The notes: generated by a model from the sequence alone, not told the origin. Positions 44,885 through 54,624 are shown, numbered from the stretch's first letter. The stretch is 64,000 bases of DNA from Caballeronia jiangsuensis (GCA_000648925.1 JFHF01000005.1:1-64000), one strand, 5' to 3'. Translations and numbers: made by a program.

Positions 44885-45082
44885 GCAGCCTCCTTAGGTC
44901 GCGTTCCCCGAAGGGCAGTGACTGCGCGGCAGCCGGAGGCCTCGACGATATGCAAGTTCCCTGATGCCGCACGGCGACATCATGTCCAACGGAGCACGAA
45001 GGGGCTACGCGAAATCTCCCATTTCGCAGGCGTCGTTCATAGCCAGCCGCTCAAACCAGAACGGCGCCTGAAGTAAAGCGCA

Positions 45083-46318
45083 TCAACTCCCGATGTAATC
45101 AAACAACGACATCTTCTGAATCTGCGAAAAGGCCATCTGCGCAGCCTGCAATGAGTTCTGCGTCAACTCATACCCACTGATCGCCGATACTAGATCGATG
45201 CTCGTCAAATTCGCGATATCGCTCGCCGTCTGCGTCTGGCTCGTCTGCATCGCGGTCTGCGTCGACTGCACTTGCTGCTCGCGTCCGCCCACCACCGTCT
45301 GCGCCGACAGCACGTTGTTGAACGTGTTGTTGATCTTCGTGCCCGCCGTCGTCAGCGCATTCGTCAACGCTGCCTGGGCGCTCGGCGATCCTGTCGGTTG
45401 CTTGAGCGCGCTCACGATCGTGTCGAGCGTCGCGAAGATGTCGTTGTTGTCGGTCGCCGCCGGCTGCACGGTGAACGAGTCCTTGTCCGCGGGCGTGCCG
45501 TCGAGCGTCACCTTCTGGCCGCCGAGCGTGATGTCAGTCTTGCCCGTGTAGGCCACGTTCGTCGGCAGCGTGTTGTCCGCCGGGTCCGACGTGATCGAAT
45601 ACGTCGTCGATCCATCCGTCTGCGAAACCGAGAACGAGATCGTGTACTTGCTCGCGTTGCCCGGATTGCTCGTGTCGCTCACGCTTACCGCGCTGATCGT
45701 CGCCGTGCCCGTGTTCGTATCGGCCGCGCGCGACACCGGATCGCTTTCCATCGGCGATACGCTCTGGAAGATCGACTGGCCCGTGTCGCCGACAGGAATC
45801 GAACGCCCGTCGCTGATCTGCACCGTGCGCTGGCCCTGGTCGCCGGAATAGCTCGCGCCGGTGCCCGACGCATTGTTCGAGAACGGCGCCGTCCCGCCCT
45901 TGAGCCCCGAGAAGATGTAGTTGCCGTTGCTGTCCGTGGTGTTCGCAAGACCGAAGAGCTGATCGCGCAAACCCTTGATCGTGTCCGCGACCGCCGAGCG
46001 GTCCGAATCGGTGAGCGAACCGTCGCCCGCATGCACGATCTGCGTCTGGATGCTCTGGATCACGTTGCTCACGTTGCTCAACGTCGAGTCTTCCTGCTGC
46101 AGCGACGACAGCGCGATCGTCTGATTCGTGCCGTACTGCGCGAGCGCGCCGCTCTTCAACGTGAGCTGCACAGCCTGCGCCGCGCCGAGCGGATCGTCGG
46201 ACGCGGTGAGAATGCGCTTGCCCGATGAGATCTGCTGATACATCGACGCGAGCGTGCTCTGCTGGTCGCTCATCGAAGCGACGTTCATGTTGAAGTACTG
46301 GGAACTTGAAATACGCAT
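45083..46318 (-). CDS. flgL: Flagellar hook-filament junction protein FlgL
   Basis: 411 residues. The flagellin-like N-terminus MRISSSQYFNMNVASMSDQQSTLASMYQQISSGKRILTASDDPLGAAQAVQL and C-terminus TASDIANLTSIDLVSAISGYELTQNSLQAAQMAFSQIQKMSLFDYIGS form the D0/D1 coiled coils. The middle is variable and Thr/Ser/Asp-rich. Lies 11 bp after flgK, with which it is exported late as junction protein. Confidence 0.95.
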   Translation of the reverse strand: MRISSSQYFNMNVASMSDQQSTLASMYQQISSGKRILTASDDPLGAAQAVQLTLKSGALAQYGTNQTIALSSLQQEDSTLSNVSNVIQSIQTQIVHAGDGSLTDSDRSAVADTIKGLRDQLFGLANTTDSNGNYIFSGLKGGTAPFSNNASGTGASYSGDQGQRTVQISDGRSIPVGDTGQSIFQSVSPMESDPVSRAADTNTGTATISAVSVSDTSNPGNASKYTISFSVSQTDGSTTYSITSDPADNTLPTNVAYTGKTDITLGGQKVTLDGTPADKDSFTVQPAATDNNDIFATLDTIVSALKQPTGSPSAQAALTNALTTAGTKINNTFNNVLSAQTVVGGREQQVQSTQTAMQTSQTQTASDIANLTSIDLVSAISGYELTQNSLQAAQMAFSQIQKMSLFDYIGS

Positions 46319-46329
46319 CGCGTTTAACC

Positions 46330-48273
46330 TCAGTTGAACATGCCGAGCAGCGACTGGAACAGCGTCGCGGCGGTCTGAATCACCTTGCTGTTCGCTTGAT
46401 AGAGCTGCTGATACTGAATCAGGTTGGCCGCTTCCTCGTTCAGGTTCACGCCCTGCACCGATTGCTGCGCCGAAGTTGCTTGCGTCAGGAGCGCGGTCTG
46501 CGCCGTGCTCGTCGCCTTGAGCTGGTTGGTCGTGTTGCCGATCGTGTTGATGTAGCTCGCGTACGAGCTCGTCAGCGTGTCGGTGCCGCCGTTGAGCGAC
46601 TTCGCCGACACCAGGTTCGCCATCGCGAGCGCGTTGCTGCCGTCGCTCGTGCCGCCCTTGTTCTGCGCGATCTTGAACGCGTCGCCGTCCTTCGCCGTGC
46701 CGCTGATGGTCGCGGAAACGCCGTTCGCCGAGACCGTCAGGCCCTTCGTCGCATCGAAGGGAATCGTCTGGCCGACGGCGTAGCTGGTCCCGCCGACGGT
46801 CACCGCCACGTCCGACGTGAAGCCGTTCGCCGCCGCGCTGTACGTGAGGTTGATGTCCGACGACATCGCGTTGCTCGTCACTGTCGCCGACGAGATCGAC
46901 GCCGTGCCCGTGTTCGTGCTCGCCGCCGACGTCACCGCGGGCGATGCCGCCGCGATCGCCGCGCCGTTGCTCGTCGTGAGCTTGAAGTTGTCGAGCGAGG
47001 CGCGTGTCGGCTGGATCGTGAACGAATCGCCCTTCTGCACGCCGGTCAGCGAAGACACGTCGATGTTCAGGCCGTTGATCGTCTTCTGCGTCTCCGTCGC
47101 CGGATCGATCGAGCCGAGCTGCTGGCCGGTCGCCGGGTCGGTCACCGTGTACTTGCTGCCGTCGTAGGTGACGGTGAAATCGTTGGCGGGCGGTTGCGTG
47201 CCATCGACGATCGTGGCCGTCGGCGTGCCGGTGCCCTTGTTGCGTGCGTTGGCGATGATGTTCGGATCGCCGGTCGCGAACAGCTTGCCGCCGGGCTGGC
47301 CGTTCAGGTCGAGGCCGAGCGCGTTCTGACCGTTCAACTGGCTGGCGAAGCTCGTCGCGATGGCGCCGAGTTGCGCCTGCGCCGGATCGAGCGTTTGCGT
47401 GCGAAAGTCGATGAGACCGCCGACCACGCCGCCCGTGAGCGCCGAGTTATCGACGTATTGCGTGTTTGCGGCGGTTTGCGTGCTGCCGTCCCGGCTCTTG
47501 AACGCGACCGCGAGTTCGCTCGGATCGGAAGCCGACGGCACCGCTTGCAGCCCGTATTGCGTATTGCCGACGACGAGCGGCTGCCCGTTGCCGATGAACA
47601 CGTTGTAGTTGCCGTCCTGCTGCACGACTTGCACCCCGATCATCGAGCTGAGGTTCGTGACGAGCTGATCGCGCTGATCGAGCAACTGGTTCGGCTGCTG
47701 GCCGCTCGCGCTGGCGATGTTGATCTGCTTGTTGAGATCGGCGATCTGTTGCGAGTAGCTGTTGATCTGCGAGACGGCGCTCGTCAGTTGCGTGTTGACG
47801 CTCTGACGTAGCTGGTCGTATTGCTGGCCGGCCGAGTTGATCTGATCCGCGAGCGTCTGCGCGCTGCTCATCAGCGACTGGCGCGCGGCGGTGCTGCTCG
47901 CGGAATTCGCCACCGACTGCAGGCCAGAAAAGTAATTCGTGATGCCTTGCGCGATGCCCTTGGTCGGATCGCCGACGAGATTGTTGAGCTGCGAGATCAG
48001 CGAGTAATACGTGCTCGCCGCGCTGCTCGACGCCTGCGTGTTGTTCACTTGCGTCGTCAGGTACTGGCTGTACTGACGCGTGACGGTGACGGCCTGAACG
48101 CCATTGCCGAGATAACCCGAGCCGGTGAACTGACCGGACGACTCCTGATACGAGACCTTCTCGAGCGTATAGCCCGGCGTCGCGGCGTTGCTGATGTTCT
48201 GTCCCGTGGTCGTCAGGCCCCACTGGGCCGCATTCAGACCGGAAAGACCAATGCTGAAGATGTTATTGGACAT
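46330..48273 (-). CDS. flgK: Flagellar hook-associated protein FlgK
   Basis: 647 residues from MSNNIFSIGLSGLNAAQWGLTTTGQNISNAATPGYTLEKVSYQE, the rod/hook-family N-terminus. The C-terminus ends GVNLNEEAANLIQYQQLYQANSKVIQTAATLFQSLLGMFN, which is diagnostic. Forty-one further open codons upstream are ignored. Preceded by a sigma-28-like promoter and, further up, repeat copy D. Confidence 0.96.
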   Translation of the reverse strand: MSNNIFSIGLSGLNAAQWGLTTTGQNISNAATPGYTLEKVSYQESSGQFTGSGYLGNGVQAVTVTRQYSQYLTTQVNNTQASSSAASTYYSLISQLNNLVGDPTKGIAQGITNYFSGLQSVANSASSTAARQSLMSSAQTLADQINSAGQQYDQLRQSVNTQLTSAVSQINSYSQQIADLNKQINIASASGQQPNQLLDQRDQLVTNLSSMIGVQVVQQDGNYNVFIGNGQPLVVGNTQYGLQAVPSASDPSELAVAFKSRDGSTQTAANTQYVDNSALTGGVVGGLIDFRTQTLDPAQAQLGAIATSFASQLNGQNALGLDLNGQPGGKLFATGDPNIIANARNKGTGTPTATIVDGTQPPANDFTVTYDGSKYTVTDPATGQQLGSIDPATETQKTINGLNIDVSSLTGVQKGDSFTIQPTRASLDNFKLTTSNGAAIAAASPAVTSAASTNTGTASISSATVTSNAMSSDINLTYSAAANGFTSDVAVTVGGTSYAVGQTIPFDATKGLTVSANGVSATISGTAKDGDAFKIAQNKGGTSDGSNALAMANLVSAKSLNGGTDTLTSSYASYINTIGNTTNQLKATSTAQTALLTQATSAQQSVQGVNLNEEAANLIQYQQLYQANSKVIQTAATLFQSLLGMFN

Positions 48274-48328
48274 GCGTGAATCCTGGTGAGGCGGCGTTTG
48301 AGCGTGCGCTGCCGCATGGCTGTTTTGT

Positions 48329-48355
48329 ATATCGGCCGATTGCCGGGGAAGTTGA
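48329..48355 (-). promoter_or_regulatory. Sigma-28 (FliA) promoter of flgKL
   Basis: Minus strand: TCAA (48355-48352), 15 nt, GCCGATAT (48336-48329), two mismatches to TAAA-N15-GCCGATAA, 55 bp before the flgK ATG. flgKL is transcribed by FliA in enteric bacteria. Confidence 0.65.
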
Positions 48356-48478
48356 GCGTTTGCGCGCTTTGCGGACGGTTGTCGCGATGGGGCCATTATC
48401 GGAGGGGTGCGGCAATGGCTATTGCCGGAAGAGCGGCGGTTTTATGGCTTATTTCTTTGGTTTTGGTTTTTTTTTTCG

Positions 48479-49079
48479 CCGGATCCCGTTTGCGTGTCGG
48501 TCTATTGGCACTGCCCCTGTGCGGGGCGGCAGTCACTTTCTTTGCTGCTGCAAAGAAAGTAACCAAAGAAACAGCTCTCCCCAGCCTAAGCACTTCACAC
48601 CGGCCGCGGCACAGACGATTGGCCTAATGGCCCGGCAGTAGCGAGTGCCCCCGCAAGCAGACAAGGGCTTGGCTCGCGCACGGTCTGCCGAGCCATAACA
48701 TTAAGCGCGCTGGTTCAGCACGAAAGAGCATCGGCACAGCGCTACGCGCTGCCGTAGGGTATACAGGGGAAACCGTCGAAGAAGCGCACGCGGACCCGAT
48801 TGACCCATCGGCCGCGAAGCGGGCCGGAGCCGTTTGGTGCTGAACCAGTGACGTAAGCGATGCGAGGTGGCAGACCGTGCGCGAGCCAAGCCCGGTTGGG
48901 TCTTTGAGGGCGACACTTAGGCGAGTGTCACCGCGGGCTGGCAAGCATGGCCAACGTGCGTGTGACCGCGGGCGATGAGAAGCTGCTTTCTTTGGTTACT
49001 TTCTTTGCAGCAGCAAAGAAAGTGACCCCCGCCCCGGGGAGGGGCAGTGCTAATAGACCGACGCGATAACGGGATCCAG
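48479..49079. repeat. Palindromic repeat element, copy D (full), between ycgR and flgK
   Basis: Outer ends GGATCCCG and CGGGATCC, then TGTCGGTCTATT and TAATAGACCGAC, the arm hairpins, and a perfect 25-bp inner inverted pair at 48665-48689 and 48869-48893, with TGGTTCAGCAC/GTGCTGAACCA inside that. Same internal orientation as copy B. The right arm, 20 bp from the ycgR stop, is the CCCCGGGG variant; the left arm is the CTGTGCGGGG variant. Together with the flgK leader it fills an 826-bp gap; the 205 bp between it and flgK carry the sigma-28 promoter and no gene. A frame of about 100 codons inside it is not a real gene. Confidence 0.92.
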
Positions 49080-49099
49080 CGAAAGCAAAACCAAAAACC

Positions 49100-49870
49100 C
49101 TACTTCGCCAACGACCGCCGCTTCATCTCCAACTGAGTAATAAGCCGCTGCAGCGTATTCTCCGCCGACCCCGGCATCGAAACAAACTTGAACCCGATGG
49201 TATATCGGCAATCACCCTTCGCCGTAGTCGATTCCCGATGCGAAACAAGCTTCATATCCAGCGTAACCTTCCCATTAGCGCTGAAATGCAGCTCGGCATC
49301 CTGAATCACAATGCCCATTTCGAGATTCGCAACGCGCTCATCCGTCGTACGCAAAGCGACACCGCCCAGCGACAAATCATGCACCTCGAAGCGAAACCGC
49401 TCCCCTTCCGGCAGCGAGCCCGTGCAGATGTAAGGATCGAGCACCGGCGCCTCGACGCGGAAATACTCGCGCCGCTGCATGTAATACAGCACCGTCGGAA
49501 ACTCGGCCTCGAACGCCGGGCGTCCGTCGAACACGGTCTCACGCGGCGTCGGCGTCGTGAACTCTACCCGCACGCCTTCCGGCGCCGCGTTGAAAACGAG
49601 CTTCTGCGAAGCGAGCACGCCGCGGTTCTGCTCCGCCACGCCGCCCCAGTCGAAAGTGAATCGATGCGCGGTCACATCGACGTCAAGCAAACGCGTGACG
49701 ATTTGCCCGTCGCCATATTGCGCCGTCAGAAAGTCGCCGCGATTGGCGAGATTGCGCAGCGCCACGCCGATTTCGAGCGGATTGCGCCGGCCGAAATCCA
49801 CGTTCGGCGCAATGTCATCGTCGGCAACGTCATGCTTGAGATAGGTGTTCATGGTGCTAGCCGTGTTCAT
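49100..49870 (-). CDS. ycgR: YcgR-type PilZ flagellar brake protein
   Basis: Cyclic-di-GMP receptor that slows the motor. 256 residues: an N-terminal YcgR/PilZN domain (about 25-135) and a C-terminal PilZ domain with YMQRREYFRVEAP near 140 (the RxxxR motif) and EVHDLSLGGVAL near 173 (the D/NxSxxG motif), both intact, so c-di-GMP binding is expected. Preceded by a sigma-28-like promoter. A second ATG at codon 7 is also possible. It sits between flgJ and flgK, apart from any mot or che genes. Confidence 0.9.
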   Translation of the reverse strand: MNTASTMNTYLKHDVADDDIAPNVDFGRRNPLEIGVALRNLANRGDFLTAQYGDGQIVTRLLDVDVTAHRFTFDWGGVAEQNRGVLASQKLVFNAAPEGVRVEFTTPTPRETVFDGRPAFEAEFPTVLYYMQRREYFRVEAPVLDPYICTGSLPEGERFRFEVHDLSLGGVALRTTDERVANLEMGIVIQDAELHFSANGKVTLDMKLVSHRESTTAKGDCRYTIGFKFVSMPGSAENTLQRLITQLEMKRRSLAK

Positions 49871-49948
49871 TGTGCTCGCGCCGCCCGAATCGTCGGACGT
49901 CGCGCGTCGATCCGAACCAGTATCGGTCCGGCACTTCGATTATTCAGG

Positions 49949-49975
49949 TTAGCGGCATACGTCTTCAAAAGTTTA
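49949..49975 (-). promoter_or_regulatory. Sigma-28 (FliA) promoter of ycgR
   Basis: Minus strand: TAAA (49975-49972), 15 nt, GCCGCTAA (49956-49949), one mismatch to consensus, 78 bp before the ycgR start. This makes ycgR a late flagellar gene. Confidence 0.8.
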
Positions 49976-50088
49976 GGGTTGGCCACCGAAAAATGTATGT
50001 GGTGCGCCGTCCCTACGAACGTAAAACGTTTGCTGCCGTAAAAGATCCGAACAATTGCGCTGTCCGCGCACCGGAATCCGCGCGCGAC

Positions 50089-50111
50089 GCCGTCTTCAGC
50101 AAGAAGACGGC
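50089..50111 (-). terminator. Hairpin after flgJ
   Basis: GCCGTCTTC, 5-nt loop, GAAGACGGC: a perfect 9-bp stem 21 bp past the flgJ stop. There is no T run after it on the minus strand, so termination may need help, but the position at the end of the nine-gene flg operon fits. Confidence 0.6.
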
Positions 50112-50132
50112 CGCAAACATCGGCTGATTGCG

Positions 50133-51182
50133 TCAGACGATCTGGCGCATGATCGAGATGAGCTTCTTCGCGTACTGCGGATCGGTCGCGTAGCCCGCCT
50201 TCTGCATGCCGTGCGCGAAGCCCGCGACATCGCGCGACGCCTGAATCACCGGCGCATAGCGCGGATTGTTCTTGATGACGCTCGCGTAATCGGTCAGCGC
50301 TTCCTCGTACGAATCGTAGGCGCGGAACTTCTCGACGACCTTTTGCGGCCGGCCGTTGACATATTCGGTCGTGACCGAATCGACGGTCTTGCCAGTCCAG
50401 TTGCTCGACGCCTTGATGCCGAAGATATTGTGGCTCGTCGAACCGTTCGCGTTCTTGATCTCGCGCTTGCCCCAGCCCGATTCGAGCGCCGCCTGGCCGA
50501 TGATGAAGCGCGCCGGAATGCCCGTCGCCGCGCTCGCGGCCTGCGCCGGCACCGCTAGGCGGTCGACGAACGCATTGACCTTGTCCGAACCGTTGCCGCG
50601 CGCCGGCGCTTCGAGCGAATCCGCCGCCGTGTAGCCCTTGCCCGCGAGCGACGCCTGGCTCTTGCTGGCCTGCGCCGCCGCGTATGCCTTCGCCATCGCG
50701 TTCATCGCGGCGATGTTGCCCGCGTTCGCTTCGAGGTCGCCGCTGCCGCCCGACATGCCGCCGAGCGCCTGCATCGCGTTCATCGCGCCGGCGCCGCCCT
50801 TGCCGCTCGCGTCGGGCTGGCCGCCCGCATTGCGCATGAGCTGTTTCAACATCATGTCCGCGACGCCGATTCCCTTCGACGACATCTGCTGCGAGAGCTG
50901 CTGATCGAGCATCGACGTGAACGACTTCGTATCGTTCGATTCGAACGGGCTGTCCGAAGGCGTCGCGTCGCGCATGCTCTTGAGCATCATCTGCGTGAAG
51001 ACCGCGTCGAATTGCTTCGCCGCTTCCTTGAGTCCCTGCTGCGGATTCGCGCCGGCCTGTGCACGCAGCGCGTCGAAGCCCTGCGTGTCGAGCGCGAAAC
51101 GGTTCGACAGGCTCGAAAAGCCGCTCGTCGTATCGGTCGATGCCAACGCGGTGCTGGCGATGCCGGTCGTGTTCGAGTTCAT
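50133..51182 (-). CDS. flgJ: Flagellar rod assembly protein and muramidase FlgJ
   Basis: 349 residues with two parts. The N-terminal rod-capping domain contains GLKEAAKQFDAVFTQMMLKSMRDATPSDSPFESNDTKSFTSMLDQQLSQQM. A Gly/Ala-rich linker (about 120-190) follows. The C-terminal glucosaminidase/muramidase domain has RFIIGQAALESGWGKREI, which holds the catalytic Glu, then SHNIFGIKASSNWTGKTV and AGYATDPQYAKKLISIM. Last gene of flgBCDEFGHIJ. Confidence 0.95.
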   Translation of the reverse strand: MNSNTTGIASTALASTDTTSGFSSLSNRFALDTQGFDALRAQAGANPQQGLKEAAKQFDAVFTQMMLKSMRDATPSDSPFESNDTKSFTSMLDQQLSQQMSSKGIGVADMMLKQLMRNAGGQPDASGKGGAGAMNAMQALGGMSGGSGDLEANAGNIAAMNAMAKAYAAAQASKSQASLAGKGYTAADSLEAPARGNGSDKVNAFVDRLAVPAQAASAATGIPARFIIGQAALESGWGKREIKNANGSTSHNIFGIKASSNWTGKTVDSVTTEYVNGRPQKVVEKFRAYDSYEEALTDYASVIKNNPRYAPVIQASRDVAGFAHGMQKAGYATDPQYAKKLISIMRQIV

Positions 51183-51195
51183 GCGCTTTCGTTCC

Positions 51196-52323
51196 TTAGA
51201 TGATTTCGAGGTCTGCGCGCAGCGCGCCCGCGGCCTTCATCGACTGAAGGATCGAGATGAGATCCGCCGGCGTCGCGCCGAGCGCGTTGAGCGCCTTCAC
51301 GACATCCGCGAGATTCGCGCCCGCGTTCAGCATCTTGAGCGCGCCGCTGTCCTGCTTCAGTTGAATCGACGATTCCTTCGCCGCCACCGTCTGCCCGTTC
51401 GAGAACGCGCCCGGCTGGCTCACCGCCGTCTTCGTGTTGATGACCACCGAAAGGTTGCCGTGCGCGACCGCGCAGTTCTGCAGCGTGACCATCTGGTTCA
51501 TCACGATCGAGCCGGTGCGCGCGTTCAGGATCACCTTCGCGGCGGCCTGCGCCGGACGCACGTCGATGTTCTGCAACTGCGCCATGAACGACACCTGCTC
51601 GCTCGCATCCTGCGGCGCGCGCAGTTGAATCGTGCGGCCGTCGAGCGCGAGCGCCGTGCCCATGCCGAACTGATTGTTCACCGCCGCGACGATGCGCTGC
51701 GTCGTGTCGAAGTCCATTTCGCGCAGTTCCATCTGCACGACGCCGCCCTGCTGCTGCAACGCCGACGGCACCGCGCGCTCGACGATCGCGCCCGCCGAGA
51801 TGCGCCCGACCGCGAGCTGGTTCACCTGCACCTTGCTGCCGTTCGCGCTCGCGCCCGCGCCGCCGACGACGAGGTTGCCCTGCGCCATCGCGTACACCTG
51901 GCCGTCCGCGCCCTTCAACGGCGACATCAGCAGCGTGCCGCCGCGCAGGCTTTTCGCGTTGCCGAGCGAGGACACGGTCACGTCGATCGCTTCGCCGGGG
52001 CGCGCGAACGGCGGCAGCGTCGCGGTCACCATCACGGCGGCCACGTTCTTCAACTGCATGTTTTGCGTGGTCGCCGAGTTCACCGTGATGCCGAGATTGC
52101 CGAGCATGTTGGTGAGCGACTGCGTCGTGAACGGGGTCTGCATCGTCTGGTCGCCGGTACCGTCGAGACCGACGACGAGACCGTAACCGATCAGCGGATT
52201 GTCACGCACGCCCTGGAACGAGACGAGGTCTTTCAGACGCTCGGCGTGTGCGTGCGGTGCGGAGCCGATCGCGACGAGCGCGGCCGCGAGCGAGAACGAA
52301 ACGAAACGAAGAAACGGATTCAT
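51196..52323 (-). CDS. flgI: Flagellar P-ring protein FlgI
   Basis: 375 residues. Signal peptide [20 protein letters not shown] to [34 protein letters not shown], the conserved mature start. It ends [28 protein letters not shown]. The P ring assembles in the periplasm around the rod. The start is 2 bp past the flgH stop; longer open reading upstream is the shadow of flgH. Confidence 0.96.
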   Translation of the reverse strand: MNPFLRFVSFSLAAALVAIGSAPHAHAERLKDLVSFQGVRDNPLIGYGLVVGLDGTGDQTMQTPFTTQSLTNMLGNLGITVNSATTQNMQLKNVAAVMVTATLPPFARPGEAIDVTVSSLGNAKSLRGGTLLMSPLKGADGQVYAMAQGNLVVGGAGASANGSKVQVNQLAVGRISAGAIVERAVPSALQQQGGVVQMELREMDFDTTQRIVAAVNNQFGMGTALALDGRTIQLRAPQDASEQVSFMAQLQNIDVRPAQAAAKVILNARTGSIVMNQMVTLQNCAVAHGNLSVVINTKTAVSQPGAFSNGQTVAAKESSIQLKQDSGALKMLNAGANLADVVKALNALGATPADLISILQSMKAAGALRADLEII

Positions 52324-52325
52324 GA

Positions 52326-53021
52326 TCAGAACGGCGCGACGTTGAGGAAGAAGCGCTGGAGCCAGCCCATGTTCTGCGCTTCGTCGATGTAACCCTTCGC
52401 CGAGTATTCGATCTTCGCGTCGGCGACTTGCGTGGAGAACACGGTGTTGGTGCCCGAAATGGTCGTCGGATTGACGACGCCCGAGAAGCGCACGAATTCG
52501 TTGCCCTGGTTGATGAGCATCTGCTTCTCGCCGCTCACCATCAGGTTGCCGTTGGGCAGCACGTCCGTGACGGTAACCGTGAGCGTGCCGCTGAACGTGT
52601 TGGCCGCGCTCGCGCCGCCCGTCGCGGCAAACTTGTTCGCGCCGGTGGCCGACAGGTTCGTGTTGTTGAAGAGGCCGCCGAAGAGGGCCGGCGTCGTCGG
52701 CACGGCGAAGGAGCCGTTGCCGGCGCGGTTGGTGTTCGCCGCCGACGACTTCGTCGCGTTGACGTTTTCCGAGATCACGATGGTCAGGATGTCGCCCACG
52801 TTGCGCGGACGCTGATCTTCGAACAGCGGCCGTCCCGCGTAGCCCGCGTTGTAGATCGCGCCGGGCGAACGCGTGCCGACGGGCGGCTGCGGCGGACGCG
52901 CGGTCATCGGCTGCTGGACGATCGGCTCTTTCGGCACGAGGCCGCACGCGCCGAGCGCTGCAATGAGCGCTGCAATGAGCGCGGCAATCGTTGCACGCGA
53001 GAGGATTTGAGTAGGCGACAT
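52326..53021 (-). CDS. flgH: Flagellar L-ring lipoprotein FlgH
   Basis: 231 residues with a lipoprotein signal: [20 protein letters not shown], Cys being the lipidation site. The repeated ALIA unit comes from a 13-bp tandem duplication (GCGCTGCAAT AGC type) near 52965-52985 that could slip. The outer-membrane ring core has [30 protein letters not shown], and [53 protein letters not shown] closes it. Confidence 0.95.
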   Translation of the reverse strand: MSPTQILSRATIAALIAALIAALGACGLVPKEPIVQQPMTARPPQPPVGTRSPGAIYNAGYAGRPLFEDQRPRNVGDILTIVISENVNATKSSAANTNRAGNGSFAVPTTPALFGGLFNNTNLSATGANKFAATGGASAANTFSGTLTVTVTDVLPNGNLMVSGEKQMLINQGNEFVRFSGVVNPTTISGTNTVFSTQVADAKIEYSAKGYIDEAQNMGWLQRFFLNVAPF

Positions 53022-53047
53022 CGTGGTGACTCTGGTTAAGCGTTACT

Positions 53048-53836
53048 TCAAACCTGCATCTGCGAGAGCGTCTGCAGCATCTGGTCGGACGTGGTCACGG
53101 CCTTGCTGTTGATCTCGTAGGCGCGCTGCGTCTGGATCATGTTGACCAGTTCCTGCACCACGTTCACGTTCGACGCTTCCACGTAACCCTGCTGGAGCGA
53201 GCCCGCGCCGTTCAGGCCCGGCTGCGATACGTTCGGCGCGCCCGAGCTGCCCGTCTCGGAGAACAGGTTTTCGCCGCGCGCTTCGAGGCCGGCCGGGTTG
53301 ATGAAGGTCGCGAGCTGGATCGCGCCGACCGTCGTGTTCGCCGTGCTGCTCGGCTGCGTGATGGACACCGTGCCGTCGGAACCGATGGTGATCGACGTCG
53401 CGTTCTGCGGAATCGTGATGGCCGGGTTCAGCTGATAGCCGCTCGACGTGACGAGCTGACCTTGCGCATTGGTCTGGAACGAGCCGTCGCGGGTGTAGGC
53501 GGTCGTGCCGTCGGGCATCGTCACCTGGAAGAAGCCCTGGCCGTTGATCGCGACGTCCTTCGAATTGCCGGTCTGTTGCAGATTGCCCTGCGTGTAGAGG
53601 CGCTCGGTCGCGACCTGTTGCACGCCGGTGCCGAGCTGCACGCCCGATGCGAGTTCGGTTTGCTGCGTCGAGTTCGCGCCCGGCTGGCGCGTGGTCTGGT
53701 ACAGCAGATCCTCGAACACCGCGCGCGAGCCCTTGAAGCCGTTCGTGCCCACGTTGGCGAGGTTGTTCGAGATCACGTCCATTTGCGCCTGTTGCGCATT
53801 CATGCCGGTCGCGGCGATGTAGAGAGAGCGATTCAT
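53048..53836 (-). CDS. flgG: Flagellar distal rod protein FlgG
   Basis: 262 residues starting [48 protein letters not shown], with [28 protein letters not shown] in the middle and [37 protein letters not shown] at the end. All are standard FlgG features and full length. Confidence 0.96.
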   Translation of the reverse strand: MNRSLYIAATGMNAQQAQMDVISNNLANVGTNGFKGSRAVFEDLLYQTTRQPGANSTQQTELASGVQLGTGVQQVATERLYTQGNLQQTGNSKDVAINGQGFFQVTMPDGTTAYTRDGSFQTNAQGQLVTSSGYQLNPAITIPQNATSITIGSDGTVSITQPSSTANTTVGAIQLATFINPAGLEARGENLFSETGSSGAPNVSQPGLNGAGSLQQGYVEASNVNVVQELVNMIQTQRAYEINSKAVTTSDQMLQTLSQMQV

Positions 53837-53871
53837 GTTCTTTCGTGTCCTGTTTAGCTTGCGTTCGCCGC

Positions 53872-54624
53872 TTAGGAGAAGTTGAGCAGCTTGTTGGCCG
53901 ACTGTTCGTTCTGGTCCGCCGATTCCATCAGCTTGGTCTGCATCTGGAACTGCCGCGCGTTGGTGATCATCGAGACCATCGCGGAGACCGGATTCACGTT
54001 GCTGCCTTCGAGCGCGCCGCCCGCGACGACCACGTTCGGGTCCGCATCGGCGGGGTCGCCGGTCGCGGTCCGGAAGAGGCCATCGTCGCCGCGCGTGAGC
54101 GTCGCCGGATCGGGATTCACGAGCTTCAGTTGATCCACCACCGCGATCGCCGTCGGCGGGTCGCCCGGAATCAGCGCGGAGATCGTGCCGTCCTTGCCGA
54201 TCGTCACTTCCGCGCCCGGCGGAATCGACAGCGGACCGCCGCCGCCGAGCACCGGCTGATTGTTCGCCGTGACGAGCTGGCCGTTCTGATCGACGTGCAG
54301 ATTGCCCGCGCGCGTGTACGCCTCGCTGCCGTCCGCCGCCTGCACGGACAGCCAGCCGGGGCCCTGAACCGCGACATCGAGCGGATTGCCGGTCTGCTGC
54401 ACCGGCCCCGCCGAGTAGTCCGCGTTCGGCGTGGACGACAGCACGAAGGTGCGCGTCGTGCCATCGGCGGACTGGTTCTCGAACGACATCGGCACCTGGC
54501 GGAACGCGGCGAGCTGCGCCTTGAAACCCGTGGTCGACGCGTTCGCGAGGTTGTTCGCCACGACGGCTTGCTGTTCGAGCGCCTGGCTTGCGCCAGTCAT
54601 CGCGGTGTAGATCAGACGGTCCAT
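53872..54624 (-). CDS. flgF: Flagellar proximal rod protein FlgF
   Basis: 250 residues, [45 protein letters not shown] at the start. [37 protein letters not shown] follows, and the helical C-terminus is [42 protein letters not shown]. Distinguished from FlgG by the [12 protein letters not shown] start and position. Confidence 0.95.
   Translation of the reverse strand: MDRLIYTAMTGASQALEQQAVVANNLANASTTGFKAQLAAFRQVPMSFENQSADGTTRTFVLSSTPNADYSAGPVQQTGNPLDVAVQGPGWLSVQAADGSEAYTRAGNLHVDQNGQLVTANNQPVLGGGGPLSIPPGAEVTIGKDGTISALIPGDPPTAIAVVDQLKLVNPDPATLTRGDDGLFRTATGDPADADPNVVVAGGALEGSNVNPVSAMVSMITNARQFQMQTKLMESADQNEQSANKLLNFS

Noticed and set aside
44453..45076. Plus-strand frame opposite the unknown gene and the gap before flgL
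   Set aside because: Antisense to a gene with a perfect ribosome site. The 198-bp gap itself (44885-45082) shows no gene and no clear terminator.
48624..48944. Frame of 106 codons inside repeat copy D (and similar ones at 27986-28357 and 38818-39270)
   Set aside because: They arise from the repeat sequence itself, lie on different strands in different copies, end differently and lack ribosome sites. Probably often annotated as hypothetical proteins, but not credible genes.
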